57,978 bases of DNA from an uncultured Oscillospiraceae bacterium (GCA_904396495.1 CAJFOJ010000031.1:1-57978), one strand, 5' to 3'; positions 1 through 7,806 are shown, counted from the first letter of the stretch. Numbers and translations: made by a program. Notes: generated by a model from the sequence alone, not told the origin.

Positions 1-574
1 CTGCCCGATCGGCTTCTTCCTCCGCCCGGTCCGCCTGGGCGGTGGCGTTGGCCGTCTGGGTGGCTCCGGCTGTGTTTACCGCCGCTACCTGTTTCGCCCC
101 CTCGGCTGTGACGGCCTCCTTGGCCGCCTCTGCCGTGTCGGAAAAGCCGTCCACCAGCGCCTCCAGCGCCGACATTTCCTCACCATAGGCGCTGAGCATC
201 TGCAAATAGACGTCAGTGGTAGGCACCACATCCCCGGTGTAGCAGCCCTCTTCGAAAAACACCTGGCAGAAGCTGGTGGGGACGATCACATTCCCGTCCC
301 GGGTGCCCACCGCGCTGATTTTAACGTAATCCCCGGAGGAAGCCGCCTCCGGGGGCATCATGCAGCGGTCGTCCTGCAACAGCACCGGGATGGTATCGAC
401 AATTTGCCCGTTTTCGGAGGCGGGCTGGAAAATCGCGCTTTTGGTCAGCCCGTCCCACTCCCCGTCAAAGGAAAAGACGCATTCGATGCTGTTGGCGCTC
501 CCTCCCACCAGCGTTGTCTGGACGTTGCAGGTCAAGCACCGCTTTTCCACCGAAATGCTGATCTCATTTGCCAT
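1..574 (-). CDS. Phage tail fibre / receptor-binding protein, N-terminal part (runs off window)
   Basis: I translated this by hand from the minus strand. An ATG at 574 is preceded by a GAAAGGATT ribosome-binding site, and the frame stays open to the window edge (191 codons). The first ~125 residues form a compact beta-rich domain typical of the N-terminus of clostridial phage baseplate/tail-fibre proteins. From about residue 135 the sequence becomes Ala/Glu-rich (repeated AEAA, KEAV, TANAT, AEEEA patterns), as expected for a trimeric coiled-coil stalk. It is the leftmost gene seen of the tail operon, so the receptor-binding tip probably lies outside the window. The family assignment is by resemblance only. 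Confidence 0.7.
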   Translation of the reverse strand, partial: MANEISISVEKRCLTCNVQTTLVGGSANSIECVFSFDGEWDGLTKSAIFQPASENGQIVDTIPVLLQDDRCMMPPEAASSGDYVKISAVGTRDGNVIVPTSFCQVFFEEGCYTGDVVPTTDVYLQMLSAYGEEMSALEALVDGFSDTAEAAKEAVTAEGAKQVAAVNTAGATQTANATAQADRAEEEADRA

Positions 575-627
575 CCATTATCAATCCTTTCTCTGGGGAA
601 GGCCGGTTTTAAGGGCCTTCCCCGTGG

Positions 628-762
628 TTATTGGGCCTGCTGGGGCTTTGCGGTGATCTCCTGTGCCTCTTTGGCGGCGATGTAGCCCTTTGAGACAAAG
701 GTTTCCACATCCTTGGCGGTGATTTTTGTAAGCGTCCAGCAGTTGAGAATAAAGTTGTACAT
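628..762 (-). CDS. xkdX: XkdX-like small phage protein (44 aa)
   Basis: A 44-codon frame with ATG at 762 and TAA at 628. The protein starts MYNFILNCWTL, followed by a KITAKDVETFVSKGYIAAKE segment. Small proteins with this aromatic N-terminus and a (V/T)..FV..G.I...E..EI core belong to the XkdX family, found between the tail fibre and holin/lysis genes of PBSX-like Firmicute prophages. Its position between two tail genes fits. The molecular role of the family is not established. It is too short for most gene callers. Confidence 0.75.
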   Translation of the reverse strand: MYNFILNCWTLTKITAKDVETFVSKGYIAAKEAQEITAKPQQAQ

Positions 763-774
763 AACCCTCACCCC

Positions 775-1074
775 CTATTGCAGCATCAATGCCAGCACCG
801 CGTCCTCGGCGGCGGAAATCCTGCTTTCCAGCCCATCTATCCGGGCAGTTGGGCTTGCAGGGCTCTCCTTGAACTCCCCGTTGGAGTAGAGCATCCCCTC
901 GGTGACGGTGATTCCCTCCGGGATCTCCTGGTACCGCCCCACGAAATCCGGGTGGACGATGTCCTCGATGGACAGCTCCCCCGCCTTTTTATCGGCCCGG
1001 TGGATGCAGGAGCACCGGGTCTCGATGGACAAAACCTGCCCGCCGTAGTCAATGTATGCGTATTTTTTTGTCAT
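775..1074 (-). CDS. Small phage tail-associated protein (99 aa), unknown function
   Basis: ATG at 1074 has a GGAAAGGATT ribosome-binding site. The 99-aa product begins MTKKYAYIDYGG and ends in a heptad-like ARIDGLESRISAAEDAVLAL stretch that should form a short coiled coil. Two Cys residues (C22, C24) lie in a TRCSCIH segment. It sits between the Gly-rich fibre and XkdX-like genes, where PBSX-type phages encode small accessory tail proteins. I cannot assign a family with confidence. A chaperone or trimerisation role for the adjacent fibre is only an inference from position. Confidence 0.65.
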   Translation of the reverse strand: MTKKYAYIDYGGQVLSIETRCSCIHRADKKAGELSIEDIVHPDFVGRYQEIPEGITVTEGMLYSNGEFKESPASPTARIDGLESRISAAEDAVLALMLQ

Positions 1075-1086
1075 AATCCTTTCCTC

Positions 1087-2229
1087 CTAATCCAAAAGCA
1101 GTTCGACGATGACCGCCGCCTTACCGCCGCTGCCGCCTTTCTTAAACGTTTCGCGGATTGCACCGCCTCCGCCTGCGCCAAAGGGCGCGAGGCCGGAGGG
1201 GGTGGGAGTATCCGGCGACTCTCCGTCCGACCGGATGACCGGGTACTGGGGGTTGCCGAACGAGTCGTGGGTGTAATAGCCGCCGGTTCCCCCGGCGGTG
1301 GCCAAAAATTCGCTTTGGCCGGCCTGATAGGCCCCGCCGTCGCCGCCGTCCTGTAAAGAGCGATTGTTGATATTGGTCCCCGGCTTTCCCGCCGTCCCCA
1401 CAAAGGTCTTATCTCCACCGCTGCAGCTGCCCGGCTGCCCCGGGACGACATAGTAGCTTGAGACGGAGCCGTCCCCCTGGTGAAAAGACGCATTTTCCCC
1501 AGGGCTTGCGGACAGGTACGAGCCAAAGGACGCCACGCTGCCGGCAGTGATCGGGACGGTATCCCCTTTTTGGAGGTGGATGGTTTTTTGTCCCGCTCCT
1601 CCTGCACCTCCGCCGGCCCCGTTTAATTCGTAGAAGCCGGAATCGATGTTGGAATCTCCTCCGTCGCCCCCTTTGGCGATGCAGGTCACTTGATAGTCGC
1701 CGGTCATGGGGGCCACAAAGTTGCCGCTTTGGGTGTAGCAGGCCACCATCACATAGGATTCGGCCGAAAGGGTCAGTTTCCTTCCGGCCTGCTTAAAATT
1801 TATCGTCTTGCCCGTCTGGTCCAGTATCACCGGCACCACCGCTCCCGACACAAACGCCTTGTCCGGGAGTTCCTCCCCGTCTAAGGTGGAGACGGCGTAA
1901 ATGGTGCCGTTTACGGTAAAGCTGTCGCCGGTCATGTAGTCGGCCGGGGCGGTGAACATACAGCTGTACACCCCCGTCGACGGCAGCGCCAGGGTCAATT
2001 TAAAGGTATTCCCCGATTTGGTGCAGCTCAAGGTCCGCACCCCCATCGTCAGGGCTGCGTCCACCTTGACGGTATTGGTCTCCACCTCGCTGCTCAAATC
2101 CGTATACTGGTCATTGATGGATTTTAGTTCTGCGTCGATGATGTCGGCGTTGCCGTTAAAGTCCGCTATGTTGTAAAAATCGCTGGGATCCGGCTTTTTC
2201 AGCCCGTAGTTTGTGGTTTCTGTCGCCAT
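1087..2229 (-). CDS. Phage tail fibre with glycine-rich C-terminal domain (380 aa)
   Basis: The protein starts MATETTNYGLKKPDPSDFYN, the signature N-terminus of many Firmicute phage tail fibres that attach to the baseplate. It is followed by an ..FNGNADIIDAELK.. helix. Residues ~190-380 are strongly glycine-rich (GGDGG, GAGGGAGGAGQ, GGTGGYY, GAGGGG), like glycine-rich adhesin tips of tail fibres and collar proteins. Its ATG overlaps the TAA of the upstream XkdU-like gene by one base, so the two are translationally linked. Likely function is host-surface contact. The receptor is unknown. Confidence 0.8.
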   Translation of the reverse strand: MATETTNYGLKKPDPSDFYNIADFNGNADIIDAELKSINDQYTDLSSEVETNTVKVDAALTMGVRTLSCTKSGNTFKLTLALPSTGVYSCMFTAPADYMTGDSFTVNGTIYAVSTLDGEELPDKAFVSGAVVPVILDQTGKTINFKQAGRKLTLSAESYVMVACYTQSGNFVAPMTGDYQVTCIAKGGDGGDSNIDSGFYELNGAGGGAGGAGQKTIHLQKGDTVPITAGSVASFGSYLSASPGENASFHQGDGSVSSYYVVPGQPGSCSGGDKTFVGTAGKPGTNINNRSLQDGGDGGAYQAGQSEFLATAGGTGGYYTHDSFGNPQYPVIRSDGESPDTPTPSGLAPFGAGGGGAIRETFKKGGSGGKAAVIVELLLD

Positions 2230-2777
2230 TAAACTTCTTCCTCCTCTCTCAGCTCCTGGTGGGTGTAGGCCCCCAGCTGCTGATGGGTGTACCCGCTCAG
2301 GGCGCTGTACCGGTTGTACATGAGCGAAACCTCGATCACAAGGTTCGCCGGCAGCATTTTGGTGAGGAGCTCCTGTACCGTGTCGAAGGCGCTCTCCGCC
2401 TCCAGCGCCAGCAGCACCGTCACCTTGTAATTCCCGTAATCGACAGTGAGCTCGTAATTATCCTCGCCGCAGAGGGCGCCCAGCTGTTCTCTCAGCACCC
2501 AAATGGTAAAGGGCACCTGACCGCTCAAAGCCGACTTGACGCGGAATTTCCGCTCCGGCAGGGTGTCGGTGCCCTTTGGGGTAATCAGGAGCATTTTTTC
2601 CCAGCGGGAGACGCCGTTTTCGGTGGCCGAGTCGATGAACTGGTCGTTCATCAGGTCTTCCGTCCCCTGCCACAGGTCGTTAAGGGCGCTGTCTTCCCCC
2701 TGGGCCACCGCCTGCATCTCGTAGACTTCCCGGAGTACAGGCGGCAGGTAACTTAAAACGTCCGCTGTCCTAGCCAC
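2229..2777 (-). CDS. xkdU: XkdU / YmfQ-like baseplate protein (Mu gp48 family)
   Basis: 182 aa from a GTG start at 2777. The order ..VLSYLPPVLREVYEMQA.. then W..MLLITPKGTDTLPERKFRVKSALSGQVPFT and a late ..MLPANLVIEVSLMYNRYS is characteristic of the DUF2313/YmfQ family, which includes phage Mu gp48 and PBSX XkdU. These proteins belong to the contractile-tail baseplate wedge and follow gpJ-type genes. The gene overlaps the baseplate J gene by 8 bases and the fibre gene by one, as in the canonical PBSX order T-U. Confidence 0.88.
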   Translation of the reverse strand: MARTADVLSYLPPVLREVYEMQAVAQGEDSALNDLWQGTEDLMNDQFIDSATENGVSRWEKMLLITPKGTDTLPERKFRVKSALSGQVPFTIWVLREQLGALCGEDNYELTVDYGNYKVTVLLALEAESAFDTVQELLTKMLPANLVIEVSLMYNRYSALSGYTHQQLGAYTHQELREEEEV

Positions 2778-3825
2778 TCACAGTCCCCCTTTTGGGGAGG
2801 GTAGTTCCGGTGAGGACGCAGTTTTGCGCCTTGTTGTTTAAGGTGGTCCCCGTCACATCCAGTACCCCCGGCAGGTTTAAAAGCCGCATCTCGATCTGGC
2901 TGATGCGGACAACGATGGCCCCGTCGTCGGGCCAGCGGGTGCTGAGCTCCAAAAAGTACCCGTCGATGGCCTCCTCGGCGCTGTCCTTTATTAAATCCCA
3001 GTTCCAGCCGCTCTGGTAGGTGATGGTGGCCGCCACATTGACAGTGGCCCATTCCGCCCCCGTCACCGTGACCTTGTGGCCGATGGGGGCGAGCCCCACA
3101 CCCTGCCCGGTCTGTTCTGTGGGGTCGACCGCCTCCTGCACCGCCTCCACCAGCTCCTCGGACGGCGCCCCCATGTCGGAATCCTTGATGACAAGGCTCA
3201 CCGTCCCGGGGCCGTAGAAGGTGGGGATCACCTTGACGCCACCCACCCCGTCCAATGCCGACACCTTCTGTTTGTAATCGGCCTGGTTGCCGCCGAAGGC
3301 GATGCTTGTGAGGCTGCCCAGGTACCGTTTACGGAAAACCTCTGTGTCCTCCTCGTCCTCGCCGGGGATGAGCAGCTCGGTGAGCTTGGCGGAGGTGAGC
3401 CCCTCGATGTAATCGATGGGGATCAGGTCCCCCAACAGCTTGTTGCCCGCTTCCCCCGGGGTTTCGCACTGCAGGCGGAACACCCCTTCGGAAATCCGCT
3501 CAAACACCGCGTAGTTTAAGTCCTCCAGCGAAAACCGGCTGCCGATGGGAACGTCGATGTTAAATTCCCCCCGCAAAACGGCGTTGGTGGCCGGTTCCGG
3601 GGAAAGGCCCCGCTCCGCCGCCCGTTTTATCAGGTACTCCCGGCTGGCGGTGTCGGCGAAGGTCTCGTTTAACACCACGTCCAGCTCCACATACATGTTG
3701 CTGAGCTCCAGCGCCGCGCCGCAGACCGCGTCGTAGAGGATGGAGCCCTCCCGCTTGTCCACGTTTTGCGGGACGGCGTCCAGCATCTGCCCGACGATCC
3801 GCTCAAAGGTCATCTGTTCATACAT
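2770..3825 (-). CDS. xkdT: Baseplate assembly protein, gpJ/XkdT family (351 aa)
   Basis: A full-length member of the baseplate J family of contractile tails. Visible hallmarks are the N-terminal MTFERIVGQMLDAVPQNVDKREGSILYDA segment, SREYLIKRAAERGL, the GEAGN turn near residue 130, PGEDEEDTEVFRKRYL near 155, and the GGNQADYKQKV.. GVGGVKVIPTFYGPGTV block. Baseplate J forms the wedge ring linking sheath contraction to the baseplate. The gene starts inside the XkdS-like gene (8-base overlap) and ends inside the XkdU-like gene. Nothing suggests damage. Confidence 0.93.
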   Translation of the reverse strand: MYEQMTFERIVGQMLDAVPQNVDKREGSILYDAVCGAALELSNMYVELDVVLNETFADTASREYLIKRAAERGLSPEPATNAVLRGEFNIDVPIGSRFSLEDLNYAVFERISEGVFRLQCETPGEAGNKLLGDLIPIDYIEGLTSAKLTELLIPGEDEEDTEVFRKRYLGSLTSIAFGGNQADYKQKVSALDGVGGVKVIPTFYGPGTVSLVIKDSDMGAPSEELVEAVQEAVDPTEQTGQGVGLAPIGHKVTVTGAEWATVNVAATITYQSGWNWDLIKDSAEEAIDGYFLELSTRWPDDGAIVVRISQIEMRLLNLPGVLDVTGTTLNNKAQNCVLTGTTLPKRGTVSG

Positions 3826-4225
3826 GGATATCCACTTCCTTTTCTAGTTCCATCTCCCCGAACACCGTGTGGGCCACAAAGGTCACATGGACTTTTCCCC
3901 CCTCGGTCTCAAAGGAGAACTGGTCCACCGAGCTGATCCTGTCGTCCTGTAACAGCGCCTCGGAAATCCGGCGCTTTACCTCCGGCAAAACATAGCTCAC
4001 AGGCCGCCCGAACAGCTCCAACAGCTCCACCCCGTAGTTCCAGCTGTAGACGGGGTACTGGTAGCGCTCGGTGTTCAGCACAAGGTAGATGGCCTGCTTC
4101 ATGGCGTCAGCGCCGTCCACATGGCCCTGTATCCGCCCCCGCTCCCAGTCGAGGCCATAGGTGCTGGTTGGCATGGAGGCGGTTTCGGCCGCCGGCTGAG
4201 CCACGGCGGATGTCTCTGGTATCAT
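3818..4225 (-). CDS. xkdS: XkdS-like baseplate protein (DUF2634, gp25-like; 135 aa)
   Basis: I chose the ATG at 4225 (MIPETSAVAQ) because AAAGGACG stands seven bases upstream. The open frame extends to 4345, but the extra N-terminus is low-complexity and lacks such a site. The core ..TYGLDWERGRIQGHVDGADAMKQAIYLVLNTERYQYPVYSWNYGVEL.. GRP..YV.PEVKRRI.EALLQDDRI is diagnostic of DUF2634/XkdS proteins, distant relatives of the T4 gp25 baseplate wedge. It overlaps baseplate J by 8 bases. Confidence 0.88.
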   Translation of the reverse strand: MIPETSAVAQPAAETASMPTSTYGLDWERGRIQGHVDGADAMKQAIYLVLNTERYQYPVYSWNYGVELLELFGRPVSYVLPEVKRRISEALLQDDRISSVDQFSFETEGGKVHVTFVAHTVFGEMELEKEVDIHV

Positions 4226-4385
4226 CTCATCACGTCCTTTCAAAGAGGGCGCAGCCGCCCCGTCTGTTTTGCAGCGGGAGGAAAGCTCCTCCCCATTGGA
4301 CCGGAACCTCCCGGCCAAAAAAGGGAAATACTCTTTAGATGCCAAATCTTTCCCGGGAAATATTCACCCTCAGCCCCAGCGCAGC

Positions 4386-4411
4386 AGGGGCGGGGCTCTG
4401 CTCCGCCCTCA
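4386..4411 (+). repeat. GTAGGGGCG-family palindromic element, degenerate copy
   Basis: AGGGGCGGGG, a short spacer, then CTCCGCCC. The stem is imperfect and the leading GT is lost (reads GC). It is followed by CAAATCACCGCAACC, a trailer also seen next to the 6731 and 15622 copies. Confidence 0.55.
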
Positions 4412-4437
4412 AATCACCGCAACCGTCTAAAAACAAC

Positions 4438-4460
4438 GGGCGAACACAGTTTGCCCCTAC
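4438..4460 (-). repeat. GTAGGGGCG-family palindromic element, reverse orientation
   Basis: Reads GGGCGAAC-ACA-GTTTGCCCCTAC on the + strand: an 8-bp stem with one G-T pair and a 3-base loop, in the opposite direction to its two neighbours. Confidence 0.65.
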
Positions 4461-4493
4461 ATCCTCAGCCTGCTAAAACCTTCCCGGAAAACC

Positions 4494-4524
4494 GTAGGGG
4501 GCCGACGCCCACGTCGGCCCGCCC
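4494..4524 (+). repeat. GTAGGGGCG-family palindromic element
   Basis: GTAGGG followed by perfect 9-base arms GGGCCGACG and CGTCGGCCC around a CCCA loop. The arm sequence differs from other copies but remains fully complementary. Confidence 0.7.
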
Positions 4525-4647
4525 TGTTTTAAAAAACCTTACCGGAAACCCCAGGAGCGCGGAAAAATCAAATGCCGTCGTATTGGATTCATGCCCTTCT
4601 CGCTCTCCCGTCCTTTTGATTGCCGGCGGGAGAGGCAGAACTTCTCC

Positions 4648-5010
4648 TTACCCTTCCTGCCGCACCCGGTCGAGGATCAGAAAACGCTGGCCCCCCTGCA
4701 TCCGCAGCAGCACCACCTTTTCCCCGATTTTCAGGCCGTTTTTCACCGTGGCCGTCTTTGTCCCGGTGACGGCGTGGCTGTGACTGGGGTCGCCGCCGGA
4801 GCCGGTCTGCCAGTTGATGCCAAGCTCCACCGAATAATCCATTACGTTGGAGGTCAGCGCCAGCATCTCCCCGCTCAAGGTGAGCCGCTGCTCTACATTT
4901 ACCTGTAAAGGGGATACGCTTGTCACCGTCCCAAACAGCACGCCGGCGGGTTTTTCGCCCTCCACCGCGTCCACCGCCGCCTTTTTGATGAGGCTTACAA
5001 GATCAGCCAT
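4648..5010 (-). CDS. xkdR: XkdR-like phage protein (DUF2577, 120 aa)
   Basis: Starts MADLVSLIKKAAVDAVEGEKPAGVLFGTVTSVSPLQVNVEQ and ends in ..LKIGEKVVLLRMQGGQRFLILDRV, the typical arrangement of DUF2577/XkdR proteins: an N-terminal helix followed by an OB-like beta barrel. These small proteins sit between XkdQ and XkdS in PBSX-type baseplate operons and are thought to belong to the hub/spike assembly. The start overlaps the end of the XkdQ-like gene by 8 bases. Confidence 0.87.
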   Translation of the reverse strand: MADLVSLIKKAAVDAVEGEKPAGVLFGTVTSVSPLQVNVEQRLTLSGEMLALTSNVMDYSVELGINWQTGSGGDPSHSHAVTGTKTATVKNGLKIGEKVVLLRMQGGQRFLILDRVRQEG

Positions 5011-5971
5011 CGAACGCGCCTCCCTTCAAACTCAGATCCATCCGGTGCTCCCCGTCGGAGAAGCTGTGTTTCACTGTCTGGGCCACCATTTTCCGGTCCA
5101 CCTGCTCGCTTTTCAGGTCGAGCTTGACCCAAAGGCTGCTCCCCGCCCGCACCCGCACGTCTCCAACAACCTTGCTTAAGGTCAGTGTTTTGGACTTCTT
5201 GTCGTGTTCATTTAAAAGGGTCTGGGCTTTCCGGTAGCCGTCCTCGTCGCCGCTCACGTGGCTGAAATTCTGGAGAACTCCCCATTTTTTCTGGGTTTCC
5301 CGATCCTCTTTTAAGAAAATCTGCCGCAGGTTTTTCCGCCCGTCCTCGTGGAGGAGCTTAATTTTGTTGTAGGTTTCCCGGTCGATGGAGCTCTCGTAGG
5401 AAAAGCCCTCGGCCGCCGTCTCGTCGATGAGGAGGTTTGTCTCAAGCTCCTCGATGGCCGCCAAAGAGAGCTTTCCGAAGTTGTCGTAGAGGACAAACTC
5501 CCGCCCGGTGTTCTCGTAGGTCAAATCCAGCGCCGTCTCGATGATGTCAAACAGCGTCTTGCCGTCCTCCACCCGGTAGGGGATGTTGTACCCGGTGGCG
5601 GCAATGGCCCCGGTTTTCAGTGAAAAGTCCTCGGCGATCATTTTAAGGAGCTCCCCCGCCGTCTTGTTGCTGTAGATATAGTTGTCCTTGTTTTTGAGGT
5701 ACCGGAGCTGGTCGTAGGCAGTAACCGAGAGCCGCCCGTCGGCCCCGTTTCGGCTCAAAGTGAAAACAAAGCCGTAAAACAACCCCTGTCCATCCGCCGA
5801 GAAAGTCACCGTGTCCCCTTCCTCGATGGGCAGGCCGCTGTCCAAAACGGTAAATTGAAGCTTCCCCGGCGACCCTTTCCGCGACGTCTCCCAGCTGACG
5901 CCGCCCTCCACCGGAGGCTCGTAGACCGTGCCCCCGTGGTAAACTTGAAGCAGATACTCAGCCAAAGACAA
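5003..5971 (-). CDS. xkdQ: XkdQ-like tail hub protein (322 aa)
   Basis: MSLAEYLLQVYHGGTVYEPPVEGGVSWETSRKGSPGKLQFTV begins a gpD/XkdQ-type hub protein. Residues ~75-100 hold the Y.FGFVFTL-type barrel strand and ..VTAYDQLRYLKNKDNYIYSNKTAGELLKMI, which XkdQ/YqbQ homologues share. The protein probably forms the trimeric tail hub through which the spike is driven. It overlaps the LysM protein gene (5958-5971) and the XkdR-like gene, so all are one translation unit. Confidence 0.88.
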   Translation of the reverse strand: MSLAEYLLQVYHGGTVYEPPVEGGVSWETSRKGSPGKLQFTVLDSGLPIEEGDTVTFSADGQGLFYGFVFTLSRNGADGRLSVTAYDQLRYLKNKDNYIYSNKTAGELLKMIAEDFSLKTGAIAATGYNIPYRVEDGKTLFDIIETALDLTYENTGREFVLYDNFGKLSLAAIEELETNLLIDETAAEGFSYESSIDRETYNKIKLLHEDGRKNLRQIFLKEDRETQKKWGVLQNFSHVSGDEDGYRKAQTLLNEHDKKSKTLTLSKVVGDVRVRAGSSLWVKLDLKSEQVDRKMVAQTVKHSFSDGEHRMDLSLKGGAFDG

Positions 5972-6608
5972 TCACCTGCCCCGGATAGATGAGATTGGGG
6001 TTTTGGATGCCGTTTAATTTCGCGATCTCCCAGCACTTGTCCCCCCGGCCCAACTGGGCCTTGCAGATGTTGTAGAGGCAGTCGCCCTTTTTGACCACGT
6101 AGCTTTTGGCCGGGGTTTTACTGTCCCTCGTCTCACCGGAACCGACCGCCCCGCCGGAATTCCCTGCACTCGCGGAAACCTCCTTGAGGCCGAAAGCCCG
6201 GTATTCCTTGAGCCGCACCGACACCTTTACGTCCAGGCCCTCCCCCGCGTCGTCGTCCACCGAATAATCCTCCAGGCTGACCTTTACGTTGGTGTCGTGC
6301 AAAAGCCGCCCCTCCGGCGTCACCCGCGACACCAGGAACTGGAAGGGCTGGTGCTCTTTTTTGAGCTTTTCCAGCCGGTTTAGGTAAAAAGAGGCCGGAA
6401 TAAACCCGTCGGGGTAGTACCCAAAGGGGTATTTCTGCTGGGGGAGCAGAGCCTCAAAGGAAATCTCGGTCAGGCCGGGGGATTTTAGGATGCTCACCTC
6501 CTCCCCGCTTAAAAGGGTGGTGGAGCCGTTCCGGTTTTTCATCGAGAGCTTCATTTTGGACGGAGCCACCGGCAGCGGCACCCCGTCGATGTAAAAGATG
6601 TAGGCCAA
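5958..6608 (-). CDS. xkdP: XkdP-like protein with C-terminal LysM domain (216 aa)
   Basis: The frame is open to 6677, but I favour the TTG at 6608 (reading MAYIFYIDGVPLPVAPSKM) because XkdP proteins start this way and AGGCAGGGA precedes it. Residues ~10-145 resemble the XkdP N-terminal domain (..ISFEALLPQQKYPF..FIPASFYLNRLEKLK..), and the last ~50 form a LysM fold: SYVVKKGDCLYNICKAQLGRGDKCWEIAKLNGI..PNLIYPGQVIVF. LysM binds peptidoglycan. In PBSX-like phages the gene follows the tape measure. Here the barnase/barstar pair intervenes. Confidence 0.85.
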   Translation of the reverse strand: MAYIFYIDGVPLPVAPSKMKLSMKNRNGSTTLLSGEEVSILKSPGLTEISFEALLPQQKYPFGYYPDGFIPASFYLNRLEKLKKEHQPFQFLVSRVTPEGRLLHDTNVKVSLEDYSVDDDAGEGLDVKVSVRLKEYRAFGLKEVSASAGNSGGAVGSGETRDSKTPAKSYVVKKGDCLYNICKAQLGRGDKCWEIAKLNGIQNPNLIYPGQVIVFG

Positions 6609-6730
6609 ATGGATTCCCTGCCTTTCGTCACAAGATATAAAAAAGACGCCCCAGCCTGAACCGGAAACGCCTGTCAAACATTCGCCTCATTTTTTAGGCG
6701 ATTTTTATAAAAATACCGATTGTTGGAATT

Positions 6731-6757
6731 GTAGGGGTGGGACTCTGCTCCGCCTGC
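6731..6757 (+). repeat. GTAGGGGCG-family palindromic element, degenerate
   Basis: GTAGGGGTGGGACTC followed by TGCTCCGCC. The stem is imperfect, but the trailer CAAATCACCGCAGCCC matches the 4386 copy. It lies in the 300-base gap between the LysM gene and barstar, where no gene was seen. Confidence 0.55.
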
Positions 6758-6872
6758 AAATCACCGCAGCCCTTCTGGCCAGCGGCGCCCTCCATCCCCC
6801 TGGGAAATATCCGGGCAATAAAACGCCCCATTCCGGGAAATTTATGGGAAATAATCGGGAAATGATCCGCCA

Positions 6873-6906
6873 AACAAAAGGAGGACGGGCGCTCAGCCCA
6901 TCCTCC
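6873..6906 (-). terminator. Intrinsic terminator after barstar
   Basis: On the minus strand GGAGGATGGG and CGCCCGTCCTCC form a GC-rich hairpin followed by TTTTGTTTG. It lies just after the barstar stop at 6915, so the toxin-inhibitor pair ends its own transcript before the LysM gene. Confidence 0.7.
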
Positions 6907-6914
6907 CCGTTTTT

Positions 6915-7238
6915 TCAAGACACCACCGTAAATGTCACGTTTGGAGTATCCTTGTGTACGTCGTCAAAAATGTTCAGCATCTTGAGGCACTCTTGCTGCA
7001 AATCCTTGGGCATCGTCCCATACCCCCGGATTTCCACCTTCTGTTCTTCGTCGAACAGGTAACGTAAACAATCCCACAAAGCGTCCCAGTTCTCCCCGTA
7101 GTAATCGGGCAGCCCAAACTTCTCCTTTAAAATCTGGTGCACCACCCCGAGGTATTTGCATCCGGTAAAGTCCAGTATGATCGGGTTTTCGCGAATTGGT
7201 TTAAAGGCGCAGGCCGCCTGTTCCTCATATTCTCCCAT
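6915..7238 (-). CDS. Barstar-family ribonuclease inhibitor (immunity protein, 107 aa)
   Basis: The ATG at 7238 follows an AAGGAGGA site. The product contains the barstar signature GLPDYYGENWDALWDCL. The acidic residues that plug the barnase active site are present: D52 and D56, equivalent to barstar Asp35 and Asp39. The strand PIILDFTGC and the C-terminal VTFTVVS match the barstar fold. The N-terminus is ~15 residues longer than in the Bacillus protein. It starts 24 bases after the barnase-domain gene and is surely its cognate inhibitor. Inhibiting the RNase in the lysogen and its kin is the expected role. Confidence 0.92.
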   Translation of the reverse strand: MGEYEEQAACAFKPIRENPIILDFTGCKYLGVVHQILKEKFGLPDYYGENWDALWDCLRYLFDEEQKVEIRGYGTMPKDLQQECLKMLNIFDDVHKDTPNVTFTVVS

Positions 7239-7262
7239 CTTGCTTCCTCCTTCTGCCACAGG

Positions 7263-7751
7263 TCAAACGATTTCCTGAAAGGTCTCATAATGGTCATAGG
7301 TCACAAACATCAGCCCGTCGCTTGAAAAAAGCACCCTCGACCGGTTCCGATGCCCCCATTGGTAATTGATGTCGGCCTCGAACCAAATCCGGCCCGGCGC
7401 GTCGGGTAAATGACCATCATCGTTACGGTAAATCCCACCAAAAATCATTTTTCCCGGTGCAACCTCGTCTAAGTTTCCCTTTTTACGATCCCAACCTAAT
7501 TTTTCCGCATCTTGTTTCGTTATGTAGTAATCCGGCAGCATCCCCTGATACTTGAGCCACCAGTCCGCCCCATCGGTCCCGTTTTTGGTGGCCTCCCCGG
7601 CCGCCACCGCCTTGATAAATTCAATGCAGCAGGCGCAGCGAGGGTGCGGCGGCGGCCTGGGGTCCAGCGGTTCGCCCACCAGATAGATTTTTCCGTGCAA
7701 ATTCCTGCAAAGCAAACAGGTGGTCGGCCCCAAATAGGCCCTCCACTGCAA
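7263..7751 (-). CDS. Barnase-type ribonuclease toxin fused to a MuF-like phage head domain remnant
   Basis: Residues ~62-162 are a barnase domain, recognisable by YITK..A..LGW, KGNL.EVAPGK, GGIYRN..G.LP, EADINY and DHYETFQEI. All catalytic positions are kept: K79, E125, R135, R139 and H154, matching barnase Lys27, Glu73, Arg83, Arg87 and His102. There is no obvious signal peptide. Residues 1-50 (TCLLCRNLHGK.. PPPHPRCACC) match the Cys/His-containing end of SPP1 gp7/Mu F minor head proteins. The frame opens immediately after an in-frame TGA (7755-7757). The only upstream start is TTG at 7751, without a clear ribosome-binding site, so the gene may be 5'-truncated. It is followed by its barstar gene. 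Confidence 0.88.
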   Translation of the reverse strand: MQWRAYLGPTTCLLCRNLHGKIYLVGEPLDPRPPPHPRCACCIEFIKAVAAGEATKNGTDGADWWLKYQGMLPDYYITKQDAEKLGWDRKKGNLDEVAPGKMIFGGIYRNDDGHLPDAPGRIWFEADINYQWGHRNRSRVLFSSDGLMFVTYDHYETFQEIV

Positions 7752-7806
7752 ATATCAATGACTTTTCAGCCTAATTCTAGCATCCTTTTGATTTCATTGC
7801 AATCCT

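Larger units (their letters stand above)
4226..4647. other. Gap between xkdS- and xkdR-like genes with three palindromic elements
   Basis: About 420 bases with no credible coding frame on either strand. It interrupts an otherwise gapless baseplate operon. Three copies of the GTAGGGGCG palindromic family lie here (listed separately), in both orientations. No strong promoter was seen. Confidence 0.6.

Noticed and set aside
1071..1607. 178-aa minus-strand frame overlapping the Gly-rich fibre gene
   Set aside because: Arg/Pro/Ser-rich shadow frame of the fibre gene, without a separate ribosome-binding site.
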